This document shows, piece after piece, positions 17,171 through 27,170 of a stretch of 64,000 nucleotides of DNA. The position numbers and the translations under genes were made by a program. The notes beneath the pieces are model-generated. The model saw nothing but the letters and a program-made list of their open reading frames with translations. It did no database searches and had not been told where the DNA came from. The DNA lies in the NCBI GenBank assembly GCA_024695475.1, contig JAILIC010000008.1, positions 1-64,000 of the forward strand. The letters run 5' to 3'. Numbering within the stretch: position 1 is the stretch's first letter; each line of letters starts with the position of its first letter. The stretch comes from Treponema sp. (lineage in GTDB: Bacteria; Spirochaetota; Spirochaetia; Treponematales; Treponemataceae).

Positions 17171-17975
17171 GTATAAGGAATAATGCTGTAAAATAAGGTA
17201 GTGCAAGTAGTATAAAAGAAGGTATTGCTTGCAGTGTTGAAATATTTTGCAGGTTATTTGCTCCGTACTGTGCTATGGCAAAGATACATACCGCAACGAT
17301 AACTGTTGCGGTATTTTTTTTGCCTAAAAAAACTGCGGCAAGTGCGGTCCATCCTATACCACTGGCAATGTTTGGTACAAATGAGGAGAGTCGCAGTGAA
17401 AGGATGATACCAGTTAATGAAGCAAAAAAGGCAGCTATAGACCAAGATGCAATTCGTAATAATGCAACGTTAACGCCTTTTGCTTGTAATACGTCTGGAT
17501 TTGTACCGGTGATTCTAATATATAGTCCAATTTTTGAGGTTTTTAGTGCAAAAGCCCCTGCAAGTGTACAAATAAGAGCCATTATGGTTGTATAAAGTCT
17601 CATATGTGCGGTATTGAACATAAAAACTTCTGAGGTGAGTACTCCTCGTGTATGGAAGATTGATGCTGATGCTGCTGAGACAATTCCTGTGGCAATCATA
17701 CTGAGTGCAAGTGCTGCAAGAAAAAAATTGGCATGAATCTTTTCTGTTATAAAGGCGATGACCGTAACGAAAAGAACAGTAAAGCTTATGCTTAATATGA
17801 TCCCCCACAAGAGAGAATGCGTAATAATGGTGAATGTGTAACAAAAGAATGCAGAAAAATTAACGATACCGTCTAAAAAGAGGGCCATACATCCTGCGTA
17901 TTCACTAATAAGTGCTCCAAGTGAAATGAGTAATAAAGGTGTGGCTATTGCAATAATACCATACAGTGTGTTCAT
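17139..17975 (-). CDS. BMP-family ABC transporter permease (second subunit)
   Basis: A 278-residue polytopic membrane protein with about eight hydrophobic segments, of the branched permease family used with BMP/PnrA nucleoside-binding lipoproteins. A family-like motif is GIGWTALAAVFLGKKN. ATG 17975 is chosen because GGAG lies 9 bases upstream and because the start overlaps the preceding stop as ATGA; a longer frame starting at 18014 would overlap more. Last gene of the lipoprotein-ATPase-permease-permease operon. The coding strand is poor in G and T, typical of genes on this strand. Confidence 0.88.
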   Translation of the reverse strand: MNTLYGIIAIATPLLLISLGALISEYAGCMALFLDGIVNFSAFFCYTFTIITHSLLWGIILSISFTVLFVTVIAFITEKIHANFFLAALALSMIATGIVSAASASIFHTRGVLTSEVFMFNTAHMRLYTTIMALICTLAGAFALKTSKIGLYIRITGTNPDVLQAKGVNVALLRIASWSIAAFFASLTGIILSLRLSSFVPNIASGIGWTALAAVFLGKKNTATVIVAVCIFAIAQYGANNLQNISTLQAIPSFILLALPYFTALFLILIAPQKVNRQ

Positions 17976-18985
17976 GTGTGTCTTCTCCGAGATATATACG
18001 TGCAGGATATACAAAAAAGAATTATTCCCTGTAAAAGTGAACTGATATCAAAACCAAAATTCTGCAACAAAGCGGTTCTGTCAGCTGAAGTAACAAGCCA
18101 AGCTATAATAATGCTTGCTGGTATGAGATGGAGTGGTGATTTATTTGCTATTAAGGCACAGGTTAACGCACTCCAGCCGATACCTGAGTAAAAACCGGAG
18201 TGACAAGTATAATAGGTACCACAGATTGCAAAAAAACCTGTGAGCCCGTGTAAAGCTCCAGAAAAGGCAAGGGGTATATATAATGAAGCCGGGAGTGAAT
18301 AACCACAGTATAAAGCAAATTCTGGTGCTATACCCCATATTGTACATTTTTTTCCAGCTGTTGTTTTACATAAAAAGTACCAAAGCGCTATACAAAAGAG
18401 TGGTGCAATAAAAATGGTAATCGATAGCGGTGATGGTGATAAAAGCAATGGAAATTGAAGTGACTCGGGAATGGGCACTGTCGCTAAAAGATTACCTCGT
18501 GTGTCTCTGAATGGACCAGCAATTAAAGCATCTATACAGGGGATGATAGCAGCTGAAACAAGATATGATGTAAGCAGTATGTTAGCCTTTTTTTTCAGAC
18601 GCAGAAAAGAAGAAAAACAGGTTAATAGACTGCATAAAAGAATAACAGCTGCTATTGCGATGAAAAATGAGAGTGGTGCAGGTAAAAATGAAGTGGCAGT
18701 TAGGAGTGTACAACCAATAAAACCTCCTGTATAAATTTGTCCTTCGCCTCCTAAATTGAGATTTCCGCTTTTGATGGCTAATACTGCACCAGTTCCTGCT
18801 ATCATATATAGAGATGCCATATTAAGCATGGTGCCAAAATAGTAGAGCGATGTAAAAGTGCTCCCTATAAAATCAGAGATTGCAGCAATAGGATTCTGTG
18901 CTTGTAAGAGGATGATGATAAGTGAAAGTGAAATTCCTATCGCAGGAATGGTTATGGTAGGATAGGGAAATGATTTATATTTCAT
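17972..18985 (-). CDS. BMP-family ABC transporter permease (first subunit)
   Basis: A 337-residue polytopic membrane protein pairing with the downstream permease. Motifs typical of this branch are GTGAVLAIKSGNLNLGGEGQIYTGG and YSGIGWSALTCALIANKSP. ATG 18985 (AAAGGA six bases upstream) is preferred over an in-frame ATG at 19039 that lies well inside the ATPase gene; the chosen start overlaps that gene by 11 bases. It probably transports purine nucleosides or a related solute, judged by the binding protein. Confidence 0.88.
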   Translation of the reverse strand: MKYKSFPYPTITIPAIGISLSLIIILLQAQNPIAAISDFIGSTFTSLYYFGTMLNMASLYMIAGTGAVLAIKSGNLNLGGEGQIYTGGFIGCTLLTATSFLPAPLSFFIAIAAVILLCSLLTCFSSFLRLKKKANILLTSYLVSAAIIPCIDALIAGPFRDTRGNLLATVPIPESLQFPLLLSPSPLSITIFIAPLFCIALWYFLCKTTAGKKCTIWGIAPEFALYCGYSLPASLYIPLAFSGALHGLTGFFAICGTYYTCHSGFYSGIGWSALTCALIANKSPLHLIPASIIIAWLVTSADRTALLQNFGFDISSLLQGIILFCISCTYISRRRHT

Positions 18986-20420
18986 GGTGAGTCCTTTCAA
19001 GTGTGAGTTTACCTCTATGAAGCTTATAGATAGCATCACATTGTGATGTTGGAAAATCTGCGGTTGTTAATACAAGAACTCCTGTGCCTCGATGTACTAA
19101 TGATACGAGCCTGTTATAGATATCCCCAGCTCGTTTTGAGTCAATACCTTGCAATGGTTCTGTCAAAATAAGGAAGTCCGGGTTTGTTGCAAGTTCACGT
19201 TCGATGATAAGTCTTTGTAGCATACCTCCTGATAAATTTGCACCTAGTTCCTCTGGGGTAATGATGATATTGGCTTTTTTGATAAGCTCCTGTGCGTGTA
19301 CATGTGCTTGTTGTGCACTTGTATACACACTTGCAATTTGTTCTACAGTAAGATGAGGATTAGAACCTCTAAAAGTACGATTTGAAGGTATAATGGCGGC
19401 ACAAATACCACTTCTATCTCTGAGAATGCGTGGTGTTAGTGGTTTTTGAGCGAGGTTGATGGTTGTAGTTCCACACCTGACACTTCCTTTACAGGGGGAT
19501 TCTTCCATTCCTGTAACAAGGTGTTCCAATGTGTCTAAGCCATCTTCTGTTAATCCTTGTATGAGGATGAGTTGACCTTTTGTAACTGAAAATGAGATAT
19601 CAGATAATGCAGGCCTTTTGAGTGGTTTTACGGTAATATGTGAAAAACTTAGCTTTTTTTCTGTTTTTTGATCAAACTCCGCATTTTTATGTGATGGCGC
19701 AGTGATTGGATCTTTTAGTGTATCAAAGGTTATATATCCAGGACTTCCTTTATTAAAAGCTTTGCTGTTGGAATAAAAAGCTTGTATGGTTCCCTTTTCA
19801 AGTACAGTTACGGTATCGCTATAGTTTGTTGCTTCATCCATACTATGGGTGATGATAATGATATTTACCCCTGTACGAGCAAGATCCCGTAAGTTTGTAT
19901 AAAGTGTTATCCTTTGATTGTCGTTAAGCAATGATGTAGGCTCGTCTAAGAGGAGTACTTTTGGATTTCTACAGAGTGCACTGAGTAGTGCTGTATAAAA
20001 ACGATCGTCACCGCCAATGTTATAAACAAATGACGATAAAGTGAGTTGCGGTGCCCATTTTTGGTGAAGTGTATGTAAATGGTCTAGAAAGTTTTGTTTT
20101 TTTTCAAATACATCTGATCCTAGAAAGATATTTTCTTGTACGGTGATACTATCCGCTAACAGAGGTCGTTGTCTTACTGTAACAATGCCAAGTTTGATTG
20201 CATCGTGTTGATTTTTTAGTGTTACTGGTTGTCCATCTAAAAGAATTTTTCCATTAGTTGGAGAGATGTCGCCACAAAGTATTTTTGCTAAAGTAGATTT
20301 GCCTGCTCCATTTTCTCCGACAATGGAATGAATTGCTCCGCCTGAAAACGTGGTGTTTATGTGTAGCAGAGCAGTTTTTCGTGTATATATTTTACTGATG
20401 GATTCTAAAGTAATAGTCAT
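18975..20420 (-). CDS. BMP-family ABC transporter ATPase, one domain degenerate
   Basis: A 481-residue double nucleotide-binding-domain ATPase (RbsA/YufO type). Domain 1 has an intact Walker A (GENGAGKST, residues 35-43) and Walker B (VLLLDEPTS), but its signature region reads NIGGDDRFYTALL instead of LSxGxxQ. Domain 2 keeps LSGGMLQR and LILTEPLQGID, while its P-loop region reads GLTEDGLDTLEHLVTG and lacks the GxxGxGKS/T pattern. The two composite sites are therefore unequal: one combines the intact Walker A of domain 1 with the good signature of domain 2. It lies 13 bases after the lipoprotein gene. Confidence 0.9.
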   Translation of the reverse strand: MTITLESISKIYTRKTALLHINTTFSGGAIHSIVGENGAGKSTLAKILCGDISPTNGKILLDGQPVTLKNQHDAIKLGIVTVRQRPLLADSITVQENIFLGSDVFEKKQNFLDHLHTLHQKWAPQLTLSSFVYNIGGDDRFYTALLSALCRNPKVLLLDEPTSLLNDNQRITLYTNLRDLARTGVNIIIITHSMDEATNYSDTVTVLEKGTIQAFYSNSKAFNKGSPGYITFDTLKDPITAPSHKNAEFDQKTEKKLSFSHITVKPLKRPALSDISFSVTKGQLILIQGLTEDGLDTLEHLVTGMEESPCKGSVRCGTTTINLAQKPLTPRILRDRSGICAAIIPSNRTFRGSNPHLTVEQIASVYTSAQQAHVHAQELIKKANIIITPEELGANLSGGMLQRLIIERELATNPDFLILTEPLQGIDSKRAGDIYNRLVSLVHRGTGVLVLTTADFPTSQCDAIYKLHRGKLTLERTHHEI

Positions 20421-20433
20421 GTAAAGATGACGC

Positions 20434-21456
20434 TTATTGTGTCATAGAAATTGATATCTTGCCAGTCTTGATATCTTGTATTGTATTTGCAACTTGTGTA
20501 CGTATTGCTTCTGGAACAGTTTGCTGATACAAAGGGTCATCTTGAATAAAGATAAGACTATCATCTTCAAAGCCTACTATTTTTGCTGTACCCCAAGGTA
20601 TGGTTTTATTTAAAAAATCTTTTGTTACAGAATAACTCATTTGCTGCTGTCTGTTTGTTGTACTTGAAATAATAGTACCAGGGGCTTTGTTATATGCGTT
20701 GCTGTCAAACCATGCAACATATTGATGATTTTCTATGGCTGTAGCGATAACTCCTTGGCTTGCTCCTCCGCAAATAGGAAGAATGACGTCTACTTGAGAG
20801 TCTGCCATTGCTCGGGTGAGTTCTGCACCTTTTGAAGCGTCATACCAATTACCGACAATACGATAATCGACTGTTGTTTCTGGATTAGCATATGCTGCAC
20901 CTTCTTTATAGCCTGGCAGTATATCATTGTCCATGATGGGGTATTGTTGTGCTGCTATAAGACCAATTCTATGAGTTTTTGACATAAGGGCAGCAATATA
21001 TCCTGTTATAAAGGCTTGTTGATGTTGATTATATAGTACCGTATACATGTTTGTATTTTGGTTTCGATATGCGTCTAAAAAAATAAACTTTTGATCCGGA
21101 AATTGTTTTAAAACCGTATCTGCAATTTCTGGCATTGACGGATTGGAGGAAATAATTACTGAATAGTTTCGGGTTGCCGCAAGAGCGGTGAGTTTGTTGC
21201 CCCATTCTGCTTGGTTAGTACCAGCTTCAAGTACGGTCAGTTTGACTGAATCTTTTCCATTGGGTAGTTGAGAAGTGTGTTCATCAACAGCTTGTTGTGC
21301 GCCTTTAACCAATTGATCGTAAATTGGACTATCTGAAAGAATCCCTGGAACAAAAACAGCAATCGATACTGATTGTTTGTTTGTGTTGCCACAAGATGTA
21401 ATACCCAACGCAAAAACTGCATACAATATATAGATACATGATTTGAAAAGTTTCAT
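20434..21456 (-). CDS. BMP/PnrA-like substrate-binding lipoprotein
   Basis: A lipoprotein of 340 residues with signal peptide and lipobox LGITSCG (Cys about residue 22), a periplasmic-binding-protein I fold and BMP-family features (GILSDSPIYDQLVKGAQQAVDE, YNQHQQAFITGYIAALMS, GGASQGVIATAIEN). In Treponema pallidum the related TmpC/PnrA binds purine nucleosides, so a nucleoside importer is the best guess for this operon. First gene of the operon. The ligand cannot be fixed from sequence alone. Confidence 0.88.
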   Translation of the reverse strand: MKLFKSCIYILYAVFALGITSCGNTNKQSVSIAVFVPGILSDSPIYDQLVKGAQQAVDEHTSQLPNGKDSVKLTVLEAGTNQAEWGNKLTALAATRNYSVIISSNPSMPEIADTVLKQFPDQKFIFLDAYRNQNTNMYTVLYNQHQQAFITGYIAALMSKTHRIGLIAAQQYPIMDNDILPGYKEGAAYANPETTVDYRIVGNWYDASKGAELTRAMADSQVDVILPICGGASQGVIATAIENHQYVAWFDSNAYNKAPGTIISSTTNRQQQMSYSVTKDFLNKTIPWGTAKIVGFEDDSLIFIQDDPLYQQTVPEAIRTQVANTIQDIKTGKISISMTQ

Positions 21457-21539
21457 AATTCCTCTTGTGTTAATATAGTTTTATATAAAAACGATGTCAA
21501 GAGTTATGATAACTTTATTCATATGCGAAGGTAGCAGTG

Positions 21540-22328
21540 CTAGTCTTTCCAGGGGAAGATAAATGATCGGATGTTACGGGGACCGAGGGTTTCTTTATCT
21601 TGTTGTAATAAAGCTTTCCATGGAATATTTTTTTGATCTTTTCTGGATGTTAATTCTGGATGCTGTTCAATCCAGTCATATTTATAGAGTCGTAGTCGTA
21701 ATGCATTTATTTGTGCAAGAGTGATGCCGGTAAATGATGGCATTAAAAACACTAATACTGTTGAGGCGGTGAGTAATACAATGGTGTAAAGTGCCATAAA
21801 CAGGGTAAATCCTGGATTGTCAAAAAACAGAATAAAGCATTTCTTTAGTGTTTTTTTGAATGAATTATTCATTAAAAACATGACAGGTATAAACCATTGC
21901 AATGCCAGTAGTGTGATGACTTCAACCCAAAATAAAAAGAGACCTAACATGGTTCCTATAAATGAATGCATGGAAAAGTACATAGGAATGCCAAAAAAAC
22001 AGCCTATTATGAGTATTCCTAATAGTAATCCAAATAAAAAACCTTCTTTTGCCTTTTTTAAGATTGAAGTAAAGAATAGTCCGATAGATGGAGAGCCAAA
22101 ATCAGAAATAATGGCGGCACAATGTGCATAACCAAACAAAAGGACCATAAATCCTCCTGTTGCCACAGTTGCAAGGATAAGACCGAGGCCCATATTTGCA
22201 CTCGAAAAGGCATTAATTAAAAACCAAGTTGTCAGAATATATATAAGAAGCGTAACATTACCAACAAGTAATGAAAGCATGTTGTCCCAGCAGTCACAAA
22301 AGTTTTTCTTTAGATAAAAATCGATCAT
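21540..22328 (-). CDS. integral membrane protein, unknown function
   Basis: A 262-residue protein with about six hydrophobic segments and a basic hydrophilic C-terminal tail of about 60 residues (YDWIEQHPELTSRKDQKN). The topology resembles uncharacterised treponemal YesL/DUF624-like proteins, but no family motif is certain. ATG 22328 is chosen because a promoter's -10 box ends 7 bases upstream; the in-frame TTG at 22364 falls inside that promoter's -35 region. It is divergent from the marR gene, with only 70 bases between starts. Confidence 0.7.
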   Translation of the reverse strand: MIDFYLKKNFCDCWDNMLSLLVGNVTLLIYILTTWFLINAFSSANMGLGLILATVATGGFMVLLFGYAHCAAIISDFGSPSIGLFFTSILKKAKEGFLFGLLLGILIIGCFFGIPMYFSMHSFIGTMLGLFLFWVEVITLLALQWFIPVMFLMNNSFKKTLKKCFILFFDNPGFTLFMALYTIVLLTASTVLVFLMPSFTGITLAQINALRLRLYKYDWIEQHPELTSRKDQKNIPWKALLQQDKETLGPRNIRSFIFPWKD

Positions 22329-22335
22329 AAATCGT

Positions 22336-22364
22336 ATGATATCGGCAAAGGGTAATAAGTGCAA
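22336..22364 (-). promoter_or_regulatory. promoter of the 22328 membrane protein gene, leaderless
   Basis: On the minus strand: TTGCAC (22359-22364), 17-base spacer, TATCAT (22336-22341), then 7 bases to the ATG. No ribosome-binding site. Confidence 0.65.
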
Positions 22365-22398
22365 GTCAAAATGAGAGTTTTATGATATTATAGAAATT

Positions 22399-22830
22399 AT
22401 GGAATATGATATTAGTTCTACAATAACATTGGTTTCGCATGTACATTCTGCGGCGGCAGATTTTTTAAATAGTAAATTAATTCAGCTAGGAATGCCAGAG
22501 TTTGTATCATCACATGGATTTATTCTTTTTTTATTGTCAAAAAAAGATAAAATGACCATGTCTGAAATTGCTACTGAAATAAATAGAGATAAGTCAACTA
22601 CAACGGTTCTTGTTCGAAAACTCTTGAAGGCTGGACTTGTGATGTCAAAAACTTCAGAAAAGGATAGCCGCAGTAAATATATTATATTAACTGATAAAGG
22701 CAGGGAGTATAATACAGTCACTTCTCGGTTATCAGCAGAGTTAATAAATACGTTTTATGAAGGTTTTTCTGATGCTGAAAAACAGCAATTATGCCAATTA
22801 CTTACACGGGTTCTACACAATTTTACTTGA
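22399..22830 (+). CDS. MarR-family transcriptional regulator
   Basis: A 143-residue winged helix-turn-helix protein. The core MTMSEIATEINRDKSTTTVLVRKLLKAGLV is followed by the wing KTSEKDSRSKYIILTDKGRE, both typical of MarR dimers that respond to small ligands. A TATTAT box (22386-22391) ends 7 bases before the ATG and there is no ribosome-binding site, so translation is probably leaderless. Its short divergent spacing to the membrane protein gene makes that gene a likely target. Followed by a strong terminator. Confidence 0.88.
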   Translation: MEYDISSTITLVSHVHSAAADFLNSKLIQLGMPEFVSSHGFILFLLSKKDKMTMSEIATEINRDKSTTTVLVRKLLKAGLVMSKTSEKDSRSKYIILTDKGREYNTVTSRLSAELINTFYEGFSDAEKQQLCQLLTRVLHNFT

Positions 22831-22837
22831 AAAAAAT

Positions 22838-22870
22838 AAAAGCCATGACAAGATATCTGTCATGGCTTTT
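22838..22870. terminator. bidirectional terminator between marR and the RecA-like gene
   Basis: A 13-bp perfect stem, AAAAGCCATGACA (22838-22850) with TGTCATGGCTTTT (22858-22870), and a 7-base loop. A and T tracts on either side serve both convergent genes. Confidence 0.9.
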
Positions 22871-22892
22871 TGGATAACACTACATGTCTAAT

Positions 22893-23573
22893 TTATTTCT
22901 GTGTCATCAACAGAGTTTTTGAATCAAGCTTGATAGTAGCTGATGATGCATCGGCTGCTGTTGATTTCAGAATAGAAATGTATACACCGTCTGATTTTGG
23001 TCCAAGGTGTGCTACAACTGCAAAGTAATCCTGCAGTTCAGCTGGTACATTATCCTTTAATTGGTCGCTTTCATTAGTGGCACTTAACCAAGCGGTAATG
23101 CCTTCAGCTTTTACAAATTCAGAAACAGCCTTTACATCGTCAGCTGTAACTTTTGCAAAATCCAAACCATCAATAACTAACGCTGCAACTTTTATGCCAC
23201 CTTCTTTAAGGGCTTTCAAAGTATTGATTACCTTTGGAAGGGTAAAGGTTTCTTGGTTAAAGTTAAGAATTGTACGATCACGAACAATCTGATCTTTTAA
23301 TTCAGAGGCATTAGAAATGTTTCTCTTCTTGGCGATTTCGTTGAAAATACTTTCATACCAAGTGATAACATTAGAAGAATGTTGATCAAATGATACGTGT
23401 ACCAACTGCTTACCAGCAAGAAGGGCATCCATTCCAAACTGAACTAAAACGGATGTCTTACCTAAACCTTTTTTTGAAGTGATAAGACCAATTTCACCCT
23501 GTTTGAGACTGCTGTTAGTAGCAGAGTCAAAAATGCGAACGGGACTGTGATTAAAAAGATCCTGTTTATCCAT
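22893..23573 (-). CDS. RecA/KaiC-like P-loop ATPase beside fusA
   Basis: A 226-residue protein with a clear Walker A (SKKGLGKTS, residues 33-41) and a Walker B-like strand (VAALVIDGLDFAK). It looks like a single RecA-fold domain of the KaiC/GvpD type without a DNA-binding or partner domain. It follows fusA by 12 bases, so the two are probably cotranscribed. The function is unknown; proximity to EF-G hints at a translation- or ribosome-linked role but proves nothing. The coding is well formed and the start has a GGAGA ribosome-binding site. Confidence 0.75.
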   Translation of the reverse strand: MDKQDLFNHSPVRIFDSATNSSLKQGEIGLITSKKGLGKTSVLVQFGMDALLAGKQLVHVSFDQHSSNVITWYESIFNEIAKKRNISNASELKDQIVRDRTILNFNQETFTLPKVINTLKALKEGGIKVAALVIDGLDFAKVTADDVKAVSEFVKAEGITAWLSATNESDQLKDNVPAELQDYFAVVAHLGPKSDGVYISILKSTAADASSATIKLDSKTLLMTQK

Positions 23574-23585
23574 GGTGTCTCCTGT

Positions 23586-25682
23586 CTATTTATCAGCCTT
23601 TTTCTTTTCCTGATATTCTTTGATAAGAGTTTCCGCAACATTGTTTGGAACCTTACCATATTTCAGGAATTCCATAGTGAACTCAGCTTTTCCCTGTGTT
23701 GAAGAACGGAGAATAGTTGAGAAGCCAAACATTTCACTTAGTGGAACTTCAGCATTAACAGTAGATGAATTGTTTTCATCTGTACTATCGATTATAACAC
23801 CACGTCTCTGATTTATCAAACCAAACATGTTACCTTGGAATTCTGTTGGACCTTCAATAGAAACCTTCATGATAGGTTCAAGAATAACAGGTTTTGCTTT
23901 TTCATAGCCTTCGCGGAAAGCACCAATAGCTGCTGTCTGGAATGCGATATCTGAAGAGTCAACTGGGTGGTACTGACCATCGTTGATTGTGATTTTTACG
24001 CCAACGATTGGGAATCCAATAAGAGAACCCTTTTCCATTGCACGTTTGAAACCTTTATCACAAGATGGAATGTATTCGTTAGGAATTGCACCACCTTTGA
24101 TTGCGTCTACAAATTCGTAGTCTTTGCCTTCAAGTGGCTCCATGAAACCTGCAACACGACCGTACTGACCAGAACCACCAGTCTGTTTCTTGTGAGTGTA
24201 GTTAAATTCTGCACGCTGAGTGATTGATTCACGGTAAGCTACTTCTGGCTGACCAGAGATAACTTCACAGTTGTATTCACGTTTCATACGTTCGATATAA
24301 ACAGCAAGGTGAAGCTCACCCATACCCTTGATAATACACTGATTTGATTCTGGATCAACGTAAGTCTGGAATGTTGGGTCTTCTTTTGTGAAGCGGTTCA
24401 ATGCTTTAGACATCTGAGCTGCATCTTGTTTATCTTTTGGAGTAATAGCAAGAGAGATTACAGGGTTTGGAACATACATTGAAGCCATAGAGTAGTTAAG
24501 ACCACCAGAGGTAAATGTATCACCAGAAGCACAATCGATACCAAACAATGCAACGATGTCACCTGGAGTACCGACATCGATATCTTCCATGGCTGCTGCA
24601 TTCATACGTACCAAACGTCCGACCTTAAACTTCTTGCGAGAGCGTGTATTGTAAAGTTCTGCGCCTTTAGCAATGGTACCCTGGTAAATACGAACATAAG
24701 TCAACTGACCATACTGTCCATCATCAAGCTTGAATGCAAGAGCAACAGTTGGTTTTTGATCTGAACTTTCGAGTTCAACTGGAGCTTCATTGTTGTCCAA
24801 ATCAAGTGCAGTATTTTTGATTTCTGTTGGATTTGGCAGATAGCGTGTAACACCGTCCAACAAAGGCTGAATACCTTTGTTCATATGAGCTGAACCACAG
24901 AATACACCAACAAACTGTTCAGCAAGAGTTGCCTTACGGATTGCTGCGATTACTTTTTCCTGAGGAACTGTATCATAACCGTTGTCTTCCATCAAAGCTT
25001 CCATCAGTTCGTCATCAAACATAGAAGCTGCATCAAGAAGTTCTGTACGATATTTCTTTGCTTCATCAACCATGTGTGCAGGAATTTCTGCGACACGAAC
25101 GTCAGTACCATCATGGCCTTCAAAGTACAAGGCTTTCATGGCGATAAGATCAACAACGCCTTCCAATTTGTCTTCGAGACCGATAGGAAGCTCAAGCATG
25201 TATGCATTTAAGCCGAGTTTTTCACGCAACTGCATACGAACACGCAGAGGGTTTGCACCTTGGCGGTCACATTTGTTAACGAATGCGATACGAGGTACAT
25301 GATAGCGTTTGAGCTGACGGTCAACGGTAATAGACTGGGACTGAACACCTGCAACAGCACAAAGAACAAGAATAGCTCCATCAAGAACACGAAGAGCACG
25401 TTCTACTTCAATTGTAAAGTCTACGTGTCCTGGAGTATCGATCAAGTTAATGGTGTAGTCTTTCCACTGAACCTGAGTAGCTGCTGACTGGATAGTGATA
25501 CCACGTTCACGTTCCAGATCCATAGAGTCCATCACAGCACCGACACCATCTTTGCCGCGAACTTCATGAATCTGATGAATTTTGTTACAGTAGAACAAAA
25601 TACGTTCTGACAGAGTGGTTTTACCCGAGTCAATGTGGGCACTAATACCGATATTCCTCATTTTGGAAATATCAAAGTCCAT
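23586..25682 (-). CDS. fusA: elongation factor G, mitochondrial EF-G1-like (spdEFG1 type)
   Basis: A ribosomal translocase GTPase of 698 residues with all five EF-G domains. G-motifs are AHIDSGKTT (G1), RGITIQSA (G2), DTPGH (G3) and NKCD (G4). The sequence is strikingly like mitochondrial GFM1: [31 protein letters not shown] and [14 protein letters not shown]. Spirochaetes are known to carry two EF-Gs of this lineage, one for translocation and one for ribosome recycling; this resembles the translocation type. The GAGAGGT ribosome-binding site is strong. The RecA-like gene follows closely. Confidence 0.95.
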   Translation of the reverse strand: MDFDISKMRNIGISAHIDSGKTTLSERILFYCNKIHQIHEVRGKDGVGAVMDSMDLERERGITIQSAATQVQWKDYTINLIDTPGHVDFTIEVERALRVLDGAILVLCAVAGVQSQSITVDRQLKRYHVPRIAFVNKCDRQGANPLRVRMQLREKLGLNAYMLELPIGLEDKLEGVVDLIAMKALYFEGHDGTDVRVAEIPAHMVDEAKKYRTELLDAASMFDDELMEALMEDNGYDTVPQEKVIAAIRKATLAEQFVGVFCGSAHMNKGIQPLLDGVTRYLPNPTEIKNTALDLDNNEAPVELESSDQKPTVALAFKLDDGQYGQLTYVRIYQGTIAKGAELYNTRSRKKFKVGRLVRMNAAAMEDIDVGTPGDIVALFGIDCASGDTFTSGGLNYSMASMYVPNPVISLAITPKDKQDAAQMSKALNRFTKEDPTFQTYVDPESNQCIIKGMGELHLAVYIERMKREYNCEVISGQPEVAYRESITQRAEFNYTHKKQTGGSGQYGRVAGFMEPLEGKDYEFVDAIKGGAIPNEYIPSCDKGFKRAMEKGSLIGFPIVGVKITINDGQYHPVDSSDIAFQTAAIGAFREGYEKAKPVILEPIMKVSIEGPTEFQGNMFGLINQRRGVIIDSTDENNSSTVNAEVPLSEMFGFSTILRSSTQGKAEFTMEFLKYGKVPNNVAETLIKEYQEKKKADK

Positions 25683-25796
25683 ATTGTTTACCTCTCATAA
25701 AAAATTTCGAAGGAAGAAAGGCGTGGCTTTAAAAAATTAGCCTTTCGATGTATTTTGACATAATAATGTAATTACTTCTATTATTCAACTCCTTTT

Positions 25797-27134
25797 TCAA
25801 TAAAAGGTTAGATTTAGCATAAAATTCACGGCATATGTAAGGTGTTTTGTCTTTTGATGAGCACTAATACTCGAGGTGAATTCTTTTTGCGTTATGTCAT
25901 TCTTTGTATATGTCCATGCATATTTTATATCTGCCGAAAGAACTGGCACTTTTTTTGTATGAGCTGTACAGGATACGGCATATGTTATTTTTGACTGCAA
26001 TGGTTTATACGTTTCTTGTAATTTTACCGTTGGAGCACATAATAGTTTTGATGCGGAAAAAGATTGTTGGAACGCATATTCGCTCTGTTCTTTTGATGAA
26101 AGCTTTATATTTCCATTAATCGTAATCTGGAATGATGGTGCATATATCATATAGAACGCATTATAGGTTTTGTTTGTATATAGCTCTTGATCTTGTTTAA
26201 GTGTATATAAAGTTCCAGTGCCTATGCGTGTGAGTATTTTTTTATTTGTATGAGTTTGTCTTGTATAGATGATAGACCCTAATCCTTGGGCTATTGTATG
26301 TAAGCGGACACTGTGTGTTAATACTAATTCCTCATGGTATTGCTGTGAGAGATACGTATCTTGGGCAAAAGCTGATAGCTCTAAACGTAACGGTCCTGCT
26401 GTTATTATTGATTCCTGGCGCATCCAGTAGCGTTCTGGTTCTGCAAAAGGAGACTGATGTATACCGCCATAGGTAGTGGATACTATTTGAAAGTTTTGAA
26501 GTGGCGAGGTGGTAAAGTGTATGCACAATATGCCTGCTTGTGTCCATGTTTCTGAAAAATATCGTGTTGTTGTATACCATGTTGATGGTTCTGGTGCTTT
26601 AAGTTTAAATCTTCCAAATACGGTAGAGATGAGAAAAGCTGTAGTCTTGAAAGTAATGGAGCCAATAGCAGTGCCATCGTCAAAGCTGGAACAAGAAGCT
26701 TCAAAAGCTGGTGTATGGACACGCATAGCTGTCGAAAAAGGTTGTGGAGTACTTCCATTGTATAAGCTGACTGCAAGTCCCGGTTTGACTGTGGTTGTTG
26801 TACTAGTCAGTGCATTTGCAGTAAAGGCCGGGCTCTTTAGTTTTGTATAAATACCGCTGTAATATAATTGTCCCATATAAAAGGTGATAGGTAGTGTTGT
26901 TCTTTGTTGTAAAGAATAAAATGCATTATATATCAGTGGTTTAGAACTGGTGACATCGCCTGTGTATGTGAGGCCTGTTGCAAGTGTGGCTTTATACTCT
27001 TTAGATTGTTCTGTTGTAAAGGTGATTTGTAAGTCACTTTTTATTGTGTGACTAGATTGTCCCCATATGCCTGTTGGTTTACTGATTCCCAAAAAAATAC
27101 CGAGTAATACATAAGTATATATATGTTGTTTCAC
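25797..27134 (-). CDS. probable outer-membrane beta-barrel protein
   Basis: Residues after GTG 27134 read VKQHIYTYVLLGIFLGISKPTGIWGQ, a good signal peptide. The body of about 420 residues alternates polar and hydrophobic residues, is rich in Thr, Ser and Tyr, and ends NLMLNLTFY-like with an aromatic terminal residue (FMLNLTFY), as many outer-membrane barrels do. The open frame extends upstream to 27221, but that part is encoded by the 18-bp terminator hairpin, so an upstream start is rejected. No ribosome-binding site is obvious. No family was recognised; it is probably treponeme-specific. Surface exposure is possible. Confidence 0.6.
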   Translation of the reverse strand: MKQHIYTYVLLGIFLGISKPTGIWGQSSHTIKSDLQITFTTEQSKEYKATLATGLTYTGDVTSSKPLIYNAFYSLQQRTTLPITFYMGQLYYSGIYTKLKSPAFTANALTSTTTTVKPGLAVSLYNGSTPQPFSTAMRVHTPAFEASCSSFDDGTAIGSITFKTTAFLISTVFGRFKLKAPEPSTWYTTTRYFSETWTQAGILCIHFTTSPLQNFQIVSTTYGGIHQSPFAEPERYWMRQESIITAGPLRLELSAFAQDTYLSQQYHEELVLTHSVRLHTIAQGLGSIIYTRQTHTNKKILTRIGTGTLYTLKQDQELYTNKTYNAFYMIYAPSFQITINGNIKLSSKEQSEYAFQQSFSASKLLCAPTVKLQETYKPLQSKITYAVSCTAHTKKVPVLSADIKYAWTYTKNDITQKEFTSSISAHQKTKHLTYAVNFMLNLTFY

Positions 27135-27170
27135 ATATATGTAATAATCAATACTTGTTATTTTTAGGAC

